NCBI GenBank assembly: GCA_947462335.1
Contig: OX381721.1
Coordinates: 4,712,001 to 4,776,000, forward strand
Reading direction: 5' to 3'
Source of the DNA: Harmothoe impar
Lineage: Eukaryota > Annelida > Polychaeta > Phyllodocida > Polynoidae
DNA length: 64,000 nt
In this document: piece after piece, positions 22,163 through 33,180 of the stretch
Numbering within the stretch: the first letter of the stretch is position 1
Layout: the number at the start of each line of letters is the position of its first letter
The notes under the pieces: generated by a model
What the model saw: only the letters and a program-made list of their open reading frames with translations
Told to the model about the DNA's origin: nothing
Databases searched by the model: none
Position numbers and translations under genes: made by a program

Positions 22163-23768
22163 TGAGGACTCCTATACTGTGGACCCACTAAGGCAACAGA
22201 GAGAGACATGAAACATTGTAACGTTTTAAATCATTTGTGGTTGTCTTTTTTACAAGAAACCTTAATACACTCAATTACAGCCTGAGTAAGAAACTCTTTA
22301 TTGCAGTGTTTTATGTGGTTTATATGCTTGGCACCATGAATATGATTATAATTTCTTGGTAGTATACCCTAGCTAAGGCTCATCCAAAACATGGTTTAGG
22401 GAATGCTCCACCCACACTTCAGAGCCTCTGTCCAAGCACAAACTACTCAAACCCCAACAGGGACAACTTCTCGTATATTTTTTCTTTGGGCTAGGAAAAA
22501 TGTTATACTGACTCCTGTCATTGTTCACCATCTTGGCAAAAATAAAGTAAAAGCCCCAAACAAAATTAAAATAAGGGGAAAATGAAGGTAACCTAAAGAA
22601 CACTGGGTGAGTAAAAAAACAGCTTTTATGCAACATAAGCTCACACAGTACATTAGAAAAACTGTACAACTGATATTCTAATTGAAACATGCTAAAGAAC
22701 TTACGGTTGTAAAATTCCTGAATGCTTATTGTGAGCTTCTTCAATTGATAAACAGATTAAACCCTTCTGTCAACCGCCATTAGAAGTGTCAGTCTTACTC
22801 CATATGATCCATCCTTTTACCCTTGGAATAAAGTATGGACATCTATTCTACTAAGCGACATTTTGTTTGGTCACATTCCCAGGAAATTCTAAGTATCTAA
22901 TCTCAAGAAATGCTCACCATAATAGTATGTGTGGAAAATTGATACTGAACACAGCAATCTGTGTTTCACTCAGCTTGCAACTGGAGAGACGTATCAGTGA
23001 ATCTCGAGAGATGCTGACCATCTTAGTATCTGTGGTAAATTGAGACTGAACACAGAAGAGATGTGTGTGCCTCCCTCAAAGTGGGTGTGGATGGCATCCC
23101 TCTGAGCTATGTGCAGTGTAAGACCTGCTTGTGTGTTCAACTTGACTCTAGGAGTGACTTTAATGCCCCCCAAATCTATAGACAAACATTTACAGAATCC
23201 TGATTATCCCAACAATAAGCTAATTATATTAAGACACCCTTTTTGGATAAAAGTATAGGAATAAATCTCATCGAATCTGGAGGAATTTCGTAAATATCCC
23301 GACTAGAGCTTTTTATTGATGTAAGAATGGTATCCTTCTTTGACTCAATTATGATCGAACTGTTAATGTGAATCACAAACTGCTATTTTTCAGCACGTGG
23401 AACAATAAATTGTAAAAAAAAAGCCATTAAGTAGCTATCTTTGCATATTTCCTATTCATCATTTTTTGGCTCCCTATACAAACAACCATGGTAAGTCAAT
23501 ACTATCAGGTATAGTCAGTATATATTGCTTACCCACCCTAGTCATTCCATTCCTACGAGTATTAGGGCTTAGCCATATTTTTTATGCCGAAGTGGTGGCG
23601 TAGCCACCTGGTGGTGCCGCCAGGCACCACCAGAACGAGGTATATGATGTTTGCACTTTGTCAGAACGGGTGCCGCCATCTTGGATTGTGCCACCATCTT
23701 GGATTAAGGTGTCACAACACAAATTTATGCTATGTGATAACAATAATATAAATCAACCTTTGATAGTT
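22163..23768. other. 3' side of the PEBP gene; one diverged tandem duplication
   Basis: No AATAAA is evident within 150 bases of the stop. At about 22899-22985 and 23002-23090 a block containing TCAAGAAATGCTCACC / TCGAGAGATGCTGACC and ACTGAACACAG is repeated with about 103-base spacing. No gene is supported. Confidence 0.4.
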
Positions 23769-24345
23769 CCTGAGGTTGATTATAATCATACCTACCCCCC
23801 CTAATATACACTGGGCTCCTCGGCGGCGGTCGGGGCTGCTTCGCTACGACTTCGCTGACGCCTCCAATCTTACCTCTGGTAACGCCCTCCATGAGCGGCG
23901 ACGCTCGTAGTGTGAGCGGCGCACTGTTTACTTTTGAATTCTCCTGGGTATGGTGGGTTAACTCTTTATTTACCCATACAAATTAGAGACCATATATGCA
24001 TAAGGGTTTGGTGAAGCGAACTGCAGGTGAGTTTTGTTGATATAAGTTGTATTTTGACCAGCCCAGCCTGTTGTTTACCCAAAGTTTGGGGAAAATGTCA
24101 ACTGTCAAACTGACAATCTGGCTCTAAATGGGTATTATTGTTCAATATTTCTCCCAAATCAAGGGCTCAGCTTGTCAACAACATGTTATTTTACATGTAT
24201 ACAGGTCTTTACCCCCACTGATTTGCTTAATTTTCAACTCAGGGCTAGTTTTCTCAATTGTCATAATCACAACAAAGTGCACATTTGCTCTGTTTCCATG
24301 GTAACGGGTGTGCCCAAGTTCAGCCCATTTTTACTGAAAATACTA
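23769..24345. repeat. Dispersed repeat, copy 1 of a 1.45 kb-spaced pair
   Basis: A piece of the 146 bp satellite (GGTTGATTATAATCATACC, at about 23773) is joined to CTGGGCTCCTCGGCGG. From 23811 the sequence matches 25264-25680, including GCTTCGCTACGACTTCGCTG, CTCCTGGGTATGGTGGGTTA and TTTCCATGGTAAC. Copy 2 lacks about 115 bases present here around 24105-24218. No coding frame is conserved between the copies. Confidence 0.6.
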
Positions 24346-25263
24346 GAAACCTATGTGCAACTGTAGGTATAGTCCAAAATACAATCAGGGCAAGAATAAA
24401 AAATGGGCTGGGGTTTAAAGATTCATTTTTGGTAAGTGGAAATTGGGTATTGTCAACAAGTTTGTCCATTACCATGGTAACGGGTATAAATTTTCCATTT
24501 TTTTCTACCGTAAAATTTAGAAATAAATGTCTGGGAATATTTTAGTATAGCATAAGGCATTATTTTATTAGGGTGAAGCACTTATATATGGCCCCAAAAG
24601 TACATGGGAGAGTCCTCTGGCTACCAAAATTCATGATATTGGGCCTGTTTCCATGGTAACCGATCAGCCCAAGTCCAGACCATTTTTATATCCCTTACGG
24701 AAAAAATAAATCTTTAAATAAGAATAACACTGAAAACTGTCAGACCGACCATAAGCGTAGGGTGAGGGCTTAAATGGTCATTTTCAGTGGGGGGGGGGGG
24801 GGGGGAAGGCGAGGGGGCACCTGTCTTGGCATCCCCCAGGGCCCGTCTTCACTAGACTCACCCCTCTTTGTCTAAGGAAGTGAACATTTCTTAACAGGGT
24901 TGTAGGGGGGGGGGGTTATATGGAGGAGAGGGAACAAATTTTCGACCCTACCTCATTTTTGCCCCCCCCCCCCCCCCCACCACATACACCCACACACTAC
25001 TGTCACTACTAGCCCACTATGATTCAGTTCCATATACGCAAAGTCCCATCTTCCTGGGGCACATCCGGGTATCCTATACATAACTTTAGATACATTCAAG
25101 AGTTGTCAACCCCCCCCCCCCCCCCTTGAAGAAGTAGTGCACTGGTTTTTTTCGCTGAAAAGGGGCGACACCCATCGGCTATTAAGGGAGTGTTCATTTA
25201 TTAATTACTGTCCATGGTCATGTTGACAAAACTCTGGGCTCCCTAGTGTACTATTGATGTACA
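24346..25263. other. Homopolymer-rich sequence, no gene
   Basis: Long G runs near 24788 and 24905 and C runs near 24962 and 25110 are set in sequence resembling the poly-G foldback family (GTGAACATTTCTTAACAGGG near 24880; GGGAGTGTTCATTTATTAA near 25186). The copies look nested or rearranged. Confidence 0.4.
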
Positions 25264-25680
25264 CTGGGCTCCTCAGCATCGTTCGGGGCTGCTTCGCTAC
25301 GACTTCGCTGACGCCTCCAATCTTACCTCTGGTAACGGGTTCCGCGAGTGGTGACGCTCGTAATGGGAGCGGCGCACTGTTTACTTTTGAATTCTCCTGG
25401 GTATGGTGGGTTAGATCTTTATTTACATATATATGCTAGTGCCCATAGATGCACAAGGGTTTGGTGAAGCGAACTGCAGGTGAGTTTTGTTGATATAAGT
25501 TGTATATTGACCAGCCCAGCCTGTTGTTAACCCAAACTTTGGGGAAAAACTCAACTGATTTGCTTAATTTTCGACTCAAGACTAGTTTTCTCAATTGTCA
25601 TTATCATAACAAAGTCAACATTTGCTCTGTTTCCATGGTAACCAGTGTGCCCAAGTTCAGCCCATTTTTACTGAAAATAC
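25264..25680. repeat. Dispersed repeat, copy 2 of the pair
   Basis: Matches 23811-24345 in the same orientation with about 10 per cent difference by eye and one internal deletion relative to copy 1. Confidence 0.6.
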
Positions 25681-26887
25681 TAAAAATCAGTTTTTAAAGG
25701 CCCTCCGACTATGCATGTGCACTCCTTTTAAATACTAATTCTACTTAGCAAGTGGTCATTATTGACCCAGGGACCCTGGGTCTCTGTGAGACGGTTTTCC
25801 AACAAAAAACATAGATTGGTCAGCTGACTTTGAAAATTCACCCTGCTTTTGTTTTTTGGTATTTCTCTCCCAAAAAAAGCTCATCCACATCTCGGGAACT
25901 ATCTTTCTCTTCCCGTTTTTCCCAAAATTTCCGTACAATTTTTTTTCCTAGTGAAAAAAGACAAATAAAAAATGTCAAAAACTACCCAAAAAACAAGTCT
26001 CTGTGAACTAATGCTGAAGATAGGCCAGTGACCTTGAATCCTGACTTTAAAGGAGTCACGTTCACACAGACTTCCTATACCTGCAATGGTGAAGAGCAGG
26101 TGAGACGTTTTTATGAGACGCTTTTTGGTCAAATAGAGCCTTCCATAAGGGTGCTCTCGGAATCCACGGGCATCAACTTTCGCGCATGTTTTTGCGTGTA
26201 GTGCATACAACTTACAGCACAGGCATGTTGAAAACGCTAAAGTTAATGCCCGTGGGTGGTGGTAGATTTATTTTTTATTTTTTGGTCTGCCAAGTGGGCC
26301 CTGGGTCACTTGTGATGTATATCACACAATCCATCTTTCAACAATAGGGTGCTGTTTCTCCACAAATTTACAATTCCCTACCCCCCCCCCCCCATGAAGA
26401 CGACCAGGTATTGCCATTATAGAAACCATGGTGATAGATCTAATGATATTCATTCATTAATAATTGTAGCTATTAAATCGATCTGTACAGCTCTAGACCA
26501 GGAGGCTAGGTTATTGATATAATAATTAGCAGTACTTGAGCTTGCCCACCCTACTGCGGTTTAAAGTATTATGGTACACCAATCTATGGCTTAGAATATA
26601 TTGAATTCTTTGGCACAAAGGAAGAGCTAACTGAAATACACCTCCCCAACTGCCACATTATTGAGAGGAACAAAAATAACAATTTTCTGTCAATTGAAAA
26701 TGCACGTATAAAGACAATCATTAAACCTAGGAATTAAGAGATCACATCGAGGGGGGGGGGGAAATTCCACCCCTCTGCGCGAAATCTCACCACCCCCCCC
26801 CCTGTAATTAATAAATGAACACTCCCGGGGGGGGGGGGGCACTTCATATATTTTGTATACACAGGTGTGCGGCTAGGAAGGGCACTT
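25681..26887. other. No supported gene; C-run and poly-G fragments
   Basis: Contains a C run near 26382 and poly-G family pieces at about 26748-26840 (TTAATAAATGAACACTCCC). A minus-strand frame at 26210-25899 has no recognisable domain. Confidence 0.3.
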
Positions 26888-27190
26888 TTTGAGCAAAATC
26901 CCCTTCACCAAGGGTCTGCTTTTCACCGAAATCCCCCTCACCAAGGGTCAATTTTCACCAAAATCCCCCTCACCAAGGGTCACTTTTCGGAGATTTCAAC
27001 AAAATCCCCCCAAAACAAGGGTTACTTTTGACCAAAATTCTTACACCAAGGCCAACTCCTCGGGAAAAATTGCTAAAACCTAGGCACTTTTGTCCAAAAT
27101 CCCCCTCAGCAAGGGTTACTTTTGACCAAAATCCCCCTCACTTCTGACCAAAATCCCCCTCACCAAGGGTAAGGGTTGCCAAAGGGCCAG
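26888..27190. repeat. Minisatellite, roughly 30 bp unit
   Basis: About nine irregular copies of a unit containing AAAATCCCCCTCACCAAGGG and a TCACTTTT-like linker. Unit length varies. The array is bounded on the right by a GTGAACACTCCCTTAG word of the poly-G family. Confidence 0.65.
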
Positions 27191-27540
27191 CCGCACACCC
27201 GTGTCAAAAAAGAATTGAGTACCCCCCCGGGTGAACACTCCCTTAGTCACTGGGAAAACGTTCACAAATAACGCCACCAGCTGGGGAGGGGGGGGTTGCT
27301 GCGTCTTGGGCTGAGGGAAGTGCTCTAATTTTCTCAGACTGCTCAGATTTACCAAACAAACATCTAGATTCCAGGGGCACGCAAGATTTTCACTGCTGCC
27401 TCACCTCCCTTTCACAACCCCCCTGCTGTTAAATAATGACAAGTACTTTGGATGATTTTTGTGACTTTGCTCTCTTCACGTTGGTACAGCCCTCATATAC
27501 AGGTATGTTGTGTATATTAACCACTTTACATTTTCTCTCC

Positions 27541-27737
27541 CAAGCAGCCCACATCATGTCCAAGTAGCCCACATTGTGTCCAAGCAGCCCACATCGTGTC
27601 CAAGCAGCCCACATTGTGTCCAAGCAGCCCACATCATGTCCAAGCAGCCCACATTGTGTCCAAGCAGCCCACATCATGTCCAAGCAGCCCACATCATGTC
27701 CAAGCAGCCCACATCGTGTCCAAGCAGCCCACATTGT
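27541..27737. repeat. 20 bp minisatellite, about ten units
   Basis: The unit CAAGCAGCCCACATCATGTC repeats head to tail with only a few variable positions (ATCATG, ATCGTG, ATTGTG). Because no unit contains a stop, frames are open on both strands, but these are repeat artefacts. Confidence 0.85.
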
Positions 27738-28343
27738 GAGTTTATTCATTTGTCAAATACATGAACCAGTACCGGTACTCTTTAAACAGGCCCTGAGACC
27801 TTCCCCACCATTCACGATTAACTTTTAGTCACGATATCAGTGAACATTACTTTACACTACAATTTTCGTACCATTTGATACACTGCAGCAGTAATGATGC
27901 TGTAAACGTAGCTATTTCACACTATACATATATTTGCGTATCCTAAAAGCCAAGAAAACATGTACATATTTTTGTACTAGCCGCGGCCTATATGCAAAGT
28001 TTTACTGTCGTCTTTAAGTGTAAATACCGGTAGTAATATTGATAACTTATTTTCTCTTACAGGTTTTCTCAAGCACTGCTCATTATATTGACGTGCAGCT
28101 CCACACCTGGGGGCGACCCCACACACCTGGTCTAGGTCTATACCCTAAGTGATGCCGAAATTTACAAATCCAAGAGTTAATGCAAAATCACATGGGTGGT
28201 TTAAAGTATTTTTAGATTTATTTTCTTTCGCAGATTAACCTTAACTTGACATAATGTACATGTTGGTACCATATCAGGACTAAAGATGGTCCTTGGATAC
28301 TATCAGTAGCCTACATTTTTCGTTTCCGTTTTAACTACTATGG

Positions 28344-28632
28344 GACAGGTGTGTGTACATGTCCCCAGGTGTGTGTACATGTCCCCAGGTGTGTATAGAC
28401 ATCCCCAGGTGTGTATAGACGTCCCCAGGTGTGTGCAGACGTCCCCAGGTGTGTGGAGTCGCCCCCAGGTGTGTGTAGATGTCCCCAGGTGTGTGTAGAC
28501 GTCCCCAGGTGTGTGTAGACGTCCCCAGGTGTGTGTAGACGTCCCCAGGTGTGTGTAGACGTCCCCAGGTGTGTGTAGACGTCCCCAGGTGTGTGGAGTC
28601 GCCCCCAGGTGTGTGGAGTCGGCCCAGGTATG
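28344..28632. repeat. 20 bp minisatellite, about fourteen units
   Basis: The unit CCCCAGGTGTGTGTAGACGT repeats head to tail, with TGGAGTCG and TATAGACAT variants at the edges. A short stretch at about 28104-28130 (CACACCTGG on both sides of GGGCGACCCC) carries the same words in the opposite sense, upstream of the array. Confidence 0.85.
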
Positions 28633-29842
28633 TGTAGTTTATTAAATGAATTATTGTTGTATACATGCAAGAATTAGGTGAATACTCCAATCAGAAGCGA
28701 ACTTATAATAAGATAAGTGCTATTTAACCATTTTTTTATTCCCTGTCCCGGCTAATATTCGGGACTCGGCTTATAAGAGGTAATATGGTATACAAGGGGG
28801 GGAATCAAGTGCCACAGCGCCCTCTATACTGCAGAGCATATATGTAGCTGCACCAGCCTGTAAGTGCCAGTCTCAAGCAGGGCAGGGAGGAGGTCACACT
28901 GTACAGTCCAGTGTGGGGACAAGGTCTTTAGTGTACATGATTGGTGTGAGGTGGCAGCACTGTACTGTAGGAGGGCCATGGTCATATAGCCTACCCCCAG
29001 TACATTTGTATTGCATTGAGAGAGCATGAATGAAACCCTCGTATTGATATAACAACGGAAGCTTCATGATGCTACATTGAAATATAACTGGCAAAAGGGT
29101 AAATCTTCCCAGGAGAAAATACAACAGAAATTAAGCTTGAATAGCTTTGGTGTAATAAATGCAATTTGTATGGTACTTGGGTTCGATTCCCAGCGTTGGC
29201 CTGAGGTACAGAGATGCCATTCTCCCTACTTTTACAGGAATCCCACTTTTTGGCTGGAATTTCTATATTCATTTAAGTCGATTTTCTACTGAAAATTTTA
29301 CTAAAAATTCTAGGGTTTCCTACTTTTTGTCAACAATTCAGTGGCATCTCTGGAGATATTAGCTGGTGCAAAAGTGGACAAATTGGCCAATGGTCCCGCC
29401 ATACAAATGTTGCTCATGTGATTTAAACTGATACATTATGTCCGACACCAGCACTCCACCCACCATTGCAGGAAGCCTCGGGGGCAGCCACATCAGGGAC
29501 TGCATCTCGGGTTGGCAGCGTTTTTCCTGGGGAGGAGAAATATAAAATTCTGTAGAGTTTGTATGAATACTTCAAATGGCTCCTTGAGTTAGGAGAGGTC
29601 TTTATTCTAGGAAAAAATTGTCAAGCCTCTTCTGTGTGTGTACCGCTATGTAAGTTTGGACAAGAGTAAGTGGTGCTATACATATGATATCTATGACCTT
29701 CCACACATGTCCTGACCTTCTGATCTATTTGTCCTGACCGTCTGATCTATTTGTCCCGACCGTCTGATCTATTGTTTTTTACTCAATATGTTTGCTGGTT
29801 CCCCGTCCATTATCAAGGACGCAGGTCCCTAGCGTGGGGTCA
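28633..29842. other. No supported gene; possible tRNA-derived fragment at 29140-29200
   Basis: TGGGTTCGATTCCCAG at about 29178-29193 forms a complete T-arm with a perfect B box, preceded 40 bases earlier by TAGCTTTGGTG, a degenerate A box. This fits a tRNA-derived SINE head, not a working tRNA. Nothing else is supported. Confidence 0.35.
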
Positions 29843-29967
29843 CACTCTCCATCTTTGGCAAAGTCCAAAACATGTGTACAGGAGAGTGTACATCGCGCAT
29901 GTGCATGCACATGCGCAATGTACACTCTCCTACACATGTTTTGGTCTTTGCCAAAGATGGGAGAGTG
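29843..29967. repeat. 125 bp near-perfect palindrome without a loop
   Basis: Arms of about 62 bases meet at the self-complementary centre CATGTGCATGCACATG. The outer words are CACTCTCCATCTTTGGCAAA and its inverse. The lead-in CCCTAGCGTGGGGTCACACT (from about 29827) occurs again at about 31154, without the rest of the palindrome. Confidence 0.85.
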
Positions 29968-30399
29968 ATAGATGACGTCACTAGCTCTTAGAGAGCTAGT
30001 ACTAGATAGCCAGGACCTGCGGGTTAGCCCCAGGCACCCGTGGGAACCAGCGAACTCAATATGGAGCGTTCATGCCGGGGAGGGGGGTGTGTGCAAATCA
30101 GGGGTGAGGGCATTTTTTTTAGGGGTATTCGGAGGGGGGGAGGGTATTTTTTTTCCAACCTATTCTTAGGGGGGGGGGTCTCTTTTTTCAACCTATTCTG
30201 AGGGCAGGGGTAGGGATGGGTATTTTTTGACACAACATGACGCGAATTTCACGACACAGGTCGCGAATTGGGGTCATAAAGACAGCAGAACTGTGCTAAA
30301 TGTCTTGCCTACCCATCGACACTTTGAATGATCTACTACTTTTCTTTTCCTAAAACAGCAATAACTGGAGAAAGAACATATATTTTTTTGAAATATGAG

Positions 30400-31010
30400 A
30401 CTGATGACCCCAGCAAGGGCTGTCCGAGCCCATAGGTGGGCCTGGTGACTCAACTGAGGTATCTGCGAGCTCATAGGAGAGCCTGGTGAACATAGCGAGG
30501 GCTGTGTGAGCCCAAACAAGGACCTAATAACTGAATTGAGGGATGTGCGAGATCATACGAGGGCCTGGTGCACGAGGGCCTGGTGACCCAAGCGATGGCT
30601 GTACTAGCCCATAGGAGGGCCTGGTGAACCTAGCCAGGATTGTGGGAGCCCATAAGAGGGCCTGAGGACCCCAGCGATGGCTGTGCAAGCCCAACCAAGG
30701 GCCTGGTGACTGAATTGAGGGATCTGCAAGCTGATACAAGGGCCGGTTGACCCCAGCAAGGACTGTACGAGTGCATACAAGGGCCTCATGACCCCAGCGA
30801 TGGCTGTGTGAGCCCAAACAAGGGCCTGGTGACCCCAAAGATGGCTGTGCGAGCCAAAACAAGGGCCTGATGACCCCAGCAATGGCTGATACAAGGGCCT
30901 GGTGACCCCAGCAATGGCTGTGCAAGCCCATAAAAGGGCCTGATGAACCAAGCAGCAACTGTGAGAGCCCATACAAGGGCCTGGTGACTGAATTGAGGGA
31001 TCAATGACCT
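30400..31010. repeat. Degenerate minisatellite, GGGCCTGGTGACCCCAGC type
   Basis: Units of about 40-50 bases contain GGGCCTGGTGACCCCAGC, ATGGCTGTGCGAGCCCA and, in some, CTGAATTGAGGGATCTGC. The open frames on the minus strand across this block are products of the repeat. Confidence 0.7.
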
Positions 31011-31039
31011 CTCGTCTGGTCTTGCCCATCCTAGTTTTA

Positions 31040-31640
31040 GCTATTTGACCCCTCATTTGGCCTCCCCATATGATAGTTAGCTATCTGACCCCTTATTTGG
31101 CCTTGCCCACCCCATTTTGGCCTCTTTTACCGATTCTTAGTTTAAAAAAACATCGTCCCTAGCGTGGGGTCACACTCTCCACCCCACTTTTAGCTATCTG
31201 ACCCCTTGTTTTGCCTCTCCCACCCCATATTTAGCTATCTGATCCTTTGCTTGCCCACTTGCCTCCAATTAATAGCAATCTCACCCCTCGTTTGGCCTCT
31301 CTTAACCGATTCTTAGCTATCTGACCCCTCATCAGGCCTTGCTTGCTCCATTCTTAGCTATCTGCACCCTCGTTTGGAGTCGCCCACCCTATTTTTCGGT
31401 GTCTGATCCCTTGTTCCACCCCATATTTAGCTATCTGACCTATCGTTTGGCCTCTTCCACCACATTCTTAGCTTTCTTAACCATCGTTTCGCCTCGTTTC
31501 GCCAAAAGACGGGGTTATATAGCTAAAAATGGGATGGGCAAGGCCAAACAAGTGTTCAGATAGCTAGAAACGGGTGGGAGGGGACAAATAAAGGGTCATA
31601 TAGCTAAGAATATGGTAAGAGAGTCCAAATGTCAGGTCAG
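31040..31640. repeat. Minisatellite with inverted distal units
   Basis: Units of about 45-55 bases contain TTAGCTATCTGACCCC, CGTTTGGCCTC and CCCACCCCATT. From about 31500 the same words appear reverse-complemented (TATAGCTAAAAATGGGATGG, GGCCAAAC), so the array turns round near its right end and can form a large foldback. Confidence 0.7.
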
Positions 31641-32172
31641 ATAATCAGGTAAAAATTTCGACCCGTTGACCGGGGGGGGGGGGTGAAAAAAAATTTGCTC
31701 ACTCCGCGTCGAAAACCACCTCCCCCCCTGTTATAGTATAGGGCCGTGATCAACTCCATATCTGATCATCAACTCTATGCAGCATGATGTGGCTCCAGAG
31801 GGGTAAAAAGGGACCTGGATACCTGGGCTTTTTTCCAGGCGACCTGGTACAGTAATTTAAGCGACCTGGCGACTTTTGGAAAAATATGTCTATAGCAAAA
31901 ATAGTCTAAGAAAAGCGACTTTGTGACCTGGAGCCCTTAATTTCCGAGGGGTGGGCATATCTGAAAACCCTGGAGCCAATACAGGACTGGTTGTAGCCAA
32001 GACATGTTTTGGAAGAATGTGCAAAAAAAGGGCCTTCCCCGTTGGCATTTTTCACGAAGCGCAGCAGGGCACGTGCCCCTAATCCCCCTCAAGATTATTT
32101 CAGAAGTCTAGACTTAAAATGGTGTGTTCTGGTGCATTTTGGCACAAGATACATTATTGCTCCATTCTGTAA
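31641..32172. other. Poly-G fragment and degraded repeat upstream of the second LINE
   Basis: A G run at 31673 with GACCCGTTGACCG and a C run near 31723 belong to the poly-G family. The word GTGCATTTTGGCACAAGATA near 32130 has a close match at about 44174, beyond the far end of the second LINE. Confidence 0.35.
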
Positions 32173-33180
32173 TTGTCCTATTTTCATTGGGACTGGAACT
32201 TTGTCTTTGGAATAGTTCGTAGATTTGATAACCCCCAACTCAATGACCGCATTGACAAGGTCAACGTCTTCTTGGAGTCACTGCAGTCCGAGACGACTTG
32301 CTATGTGGACCACAACCCCACATTCAAGTATCTCCCCAGCGCCCTACAGAAGGACAAGCTACATCTACGCGAATCAGGACTGAAGCAGATAGCAGCCAAC
32401 CTAAAACTAGTGATTGCTGGGGAGAAACAGGGGGCACCGGTAACACCAACCCCAACATGTACCGACCCTAGTATGAAAACTCCTGGAGGGAATCAGCACC
32501 CTGATACAGTAACAGACAGCTGGTCGGTCCCCAGGCAGCAGAGGAAAAAGCAACAGCAGAAGGAACAGCAAGGTGCACAGTCCACGCATAGGCAGCAGAG
32601 GACTAACGACTGGGGACAGGTCCCAGTGCAGAATAAGTTCTCCAAGCTAGACAGCAGAGAGAATCACCCAAGTACAGATGCTGTATCCGAAGGGCCCCCA
32701 AAAATGATGCGGAACAAGGGAAAGAAGACCAAGCACAACCGCAGGTCCTCCCCACAACCACCCAAGGACCATGACATGCGCTCCAAAAGTCAGAGTAATC
32801 CTGAACTACATACCTTGATTGAAGCAACTCTTCGATGCCTGCAGGAAACGGGTACCAACTCAAAGATACCTGCACAAGGTCAAGCCGAGCCTCATGGCAA
32901 CTCCGCATACCAAGATCACCAGGCAGGTATGGCTAGATATGCACAGGCTGTACCATATGTACCGCAGCAAAGCTATAGTCATCACCCATGCCACCAAATG
33001 CCACACAGTTTTGCTCAAATGCCACACAGTTTTGCTCAAGTGCCAACAAGCACCCCAATGCAATCTGGAATGGTTTATAATGTAGGGCTCCAACCACACC
33101 ACCCCAGCTGGCAGTCGACGGTGCCCAGAGCATGGGATCAGAGTCCATGGGGGCAAGTTCCGATGATGTTATACCGTTAA
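32173..33180 (+). CDS. LINE ORF1, 5'-truncated: end of an SGNH-type esterase domain plus Gln/Pro-rich tail
   Basis: The frame is 335 residues, but the first about 14 probably belong to flanking sequence. What follows, from RFDNPQLNDR to DKLHLRESGLKQIAANLKLV, resembles the C-terminal part of the esterase (SGNH hydrolase-like) domain found in ORF1 of several CR1/L2-type LINEs, including a D-x-x-H element (DKLH). The catalytic serine block is missing, as expected if the copy was 5'-truncated during insertion. The rest is rich in Gln, Pro, Lys and His, with a short duplication of CHTVLLK-like coding in another frame (in this frame, PHSFAQ twice), and is probably RNA-binding or disordered. The last 49 bases overlap the start of ORF2 in another frame. 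Confidence 0.6.
   Translation: MSYFHWDWNFVFGIVRRFDNPQLNDRIDKVNVFLESLQSETTCYVDHNPTFKYLPSALQKDKLHLRESGLKQIAANLKLVIAGEKQGAPVTPTPTCTDPSMKTPGGNQHPDTVTDSWSVPRQQRKKQQQKEQQGAQSTHRQQRTNDWGQVPVQNKFSKLDSRENHPSTDAVSEGPPKMMRNKGKKTKHNRRSSPQPPKDHDMRSKSQSNPELHTLIEATLRCLQETGTNSKIPAQGQAEPHGNSAYQDHQAGMARYAQAVPYVPQQSYSHHPCHQMPHSFAQMPHSFAQVPTSTPMQSGMVYNVGLQPHHPSWQSTVPRAWDQSPWGQVPMMLYR

Noticed and set aside
22373..22744. Minus-strand 123-residue frame downstream of the PEBP gene
   Set aside because: Phe/Ser-rich AT-derived translation with no domain; probably chance.
27429..27828. Overlapping open frames on both strands with repeated Cys/Pro/Ser or Trp/Ala/Gly motifs
   Set aside because: They are translations of the 20 bp minisatellite, whose unit has no stop in several frames.
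27541..28632. CRISPR-like regular direct repeats
   Set aside because: Units are contiguous with no unique spacers, and the window is eukaryotic.
28331..28690. Two long minus-strand frames with repeated THLG/HTWG motifs
   Set aside because: Produced by the 20 bp GTGTGTAGACGT-type array; no start context, splice sites or domain.
29140..29200. Functional tRNA gene
   Set aside because: The T-arm is good but acceptor, D and anticodon arms do not fold; at best a tRNA-derived SINE piece.
30524..31056. Two overlapping minus-strand frames of about 150 residues
   Set aside because: They follow the minisatellite period and occupy different phases of the same repeat.
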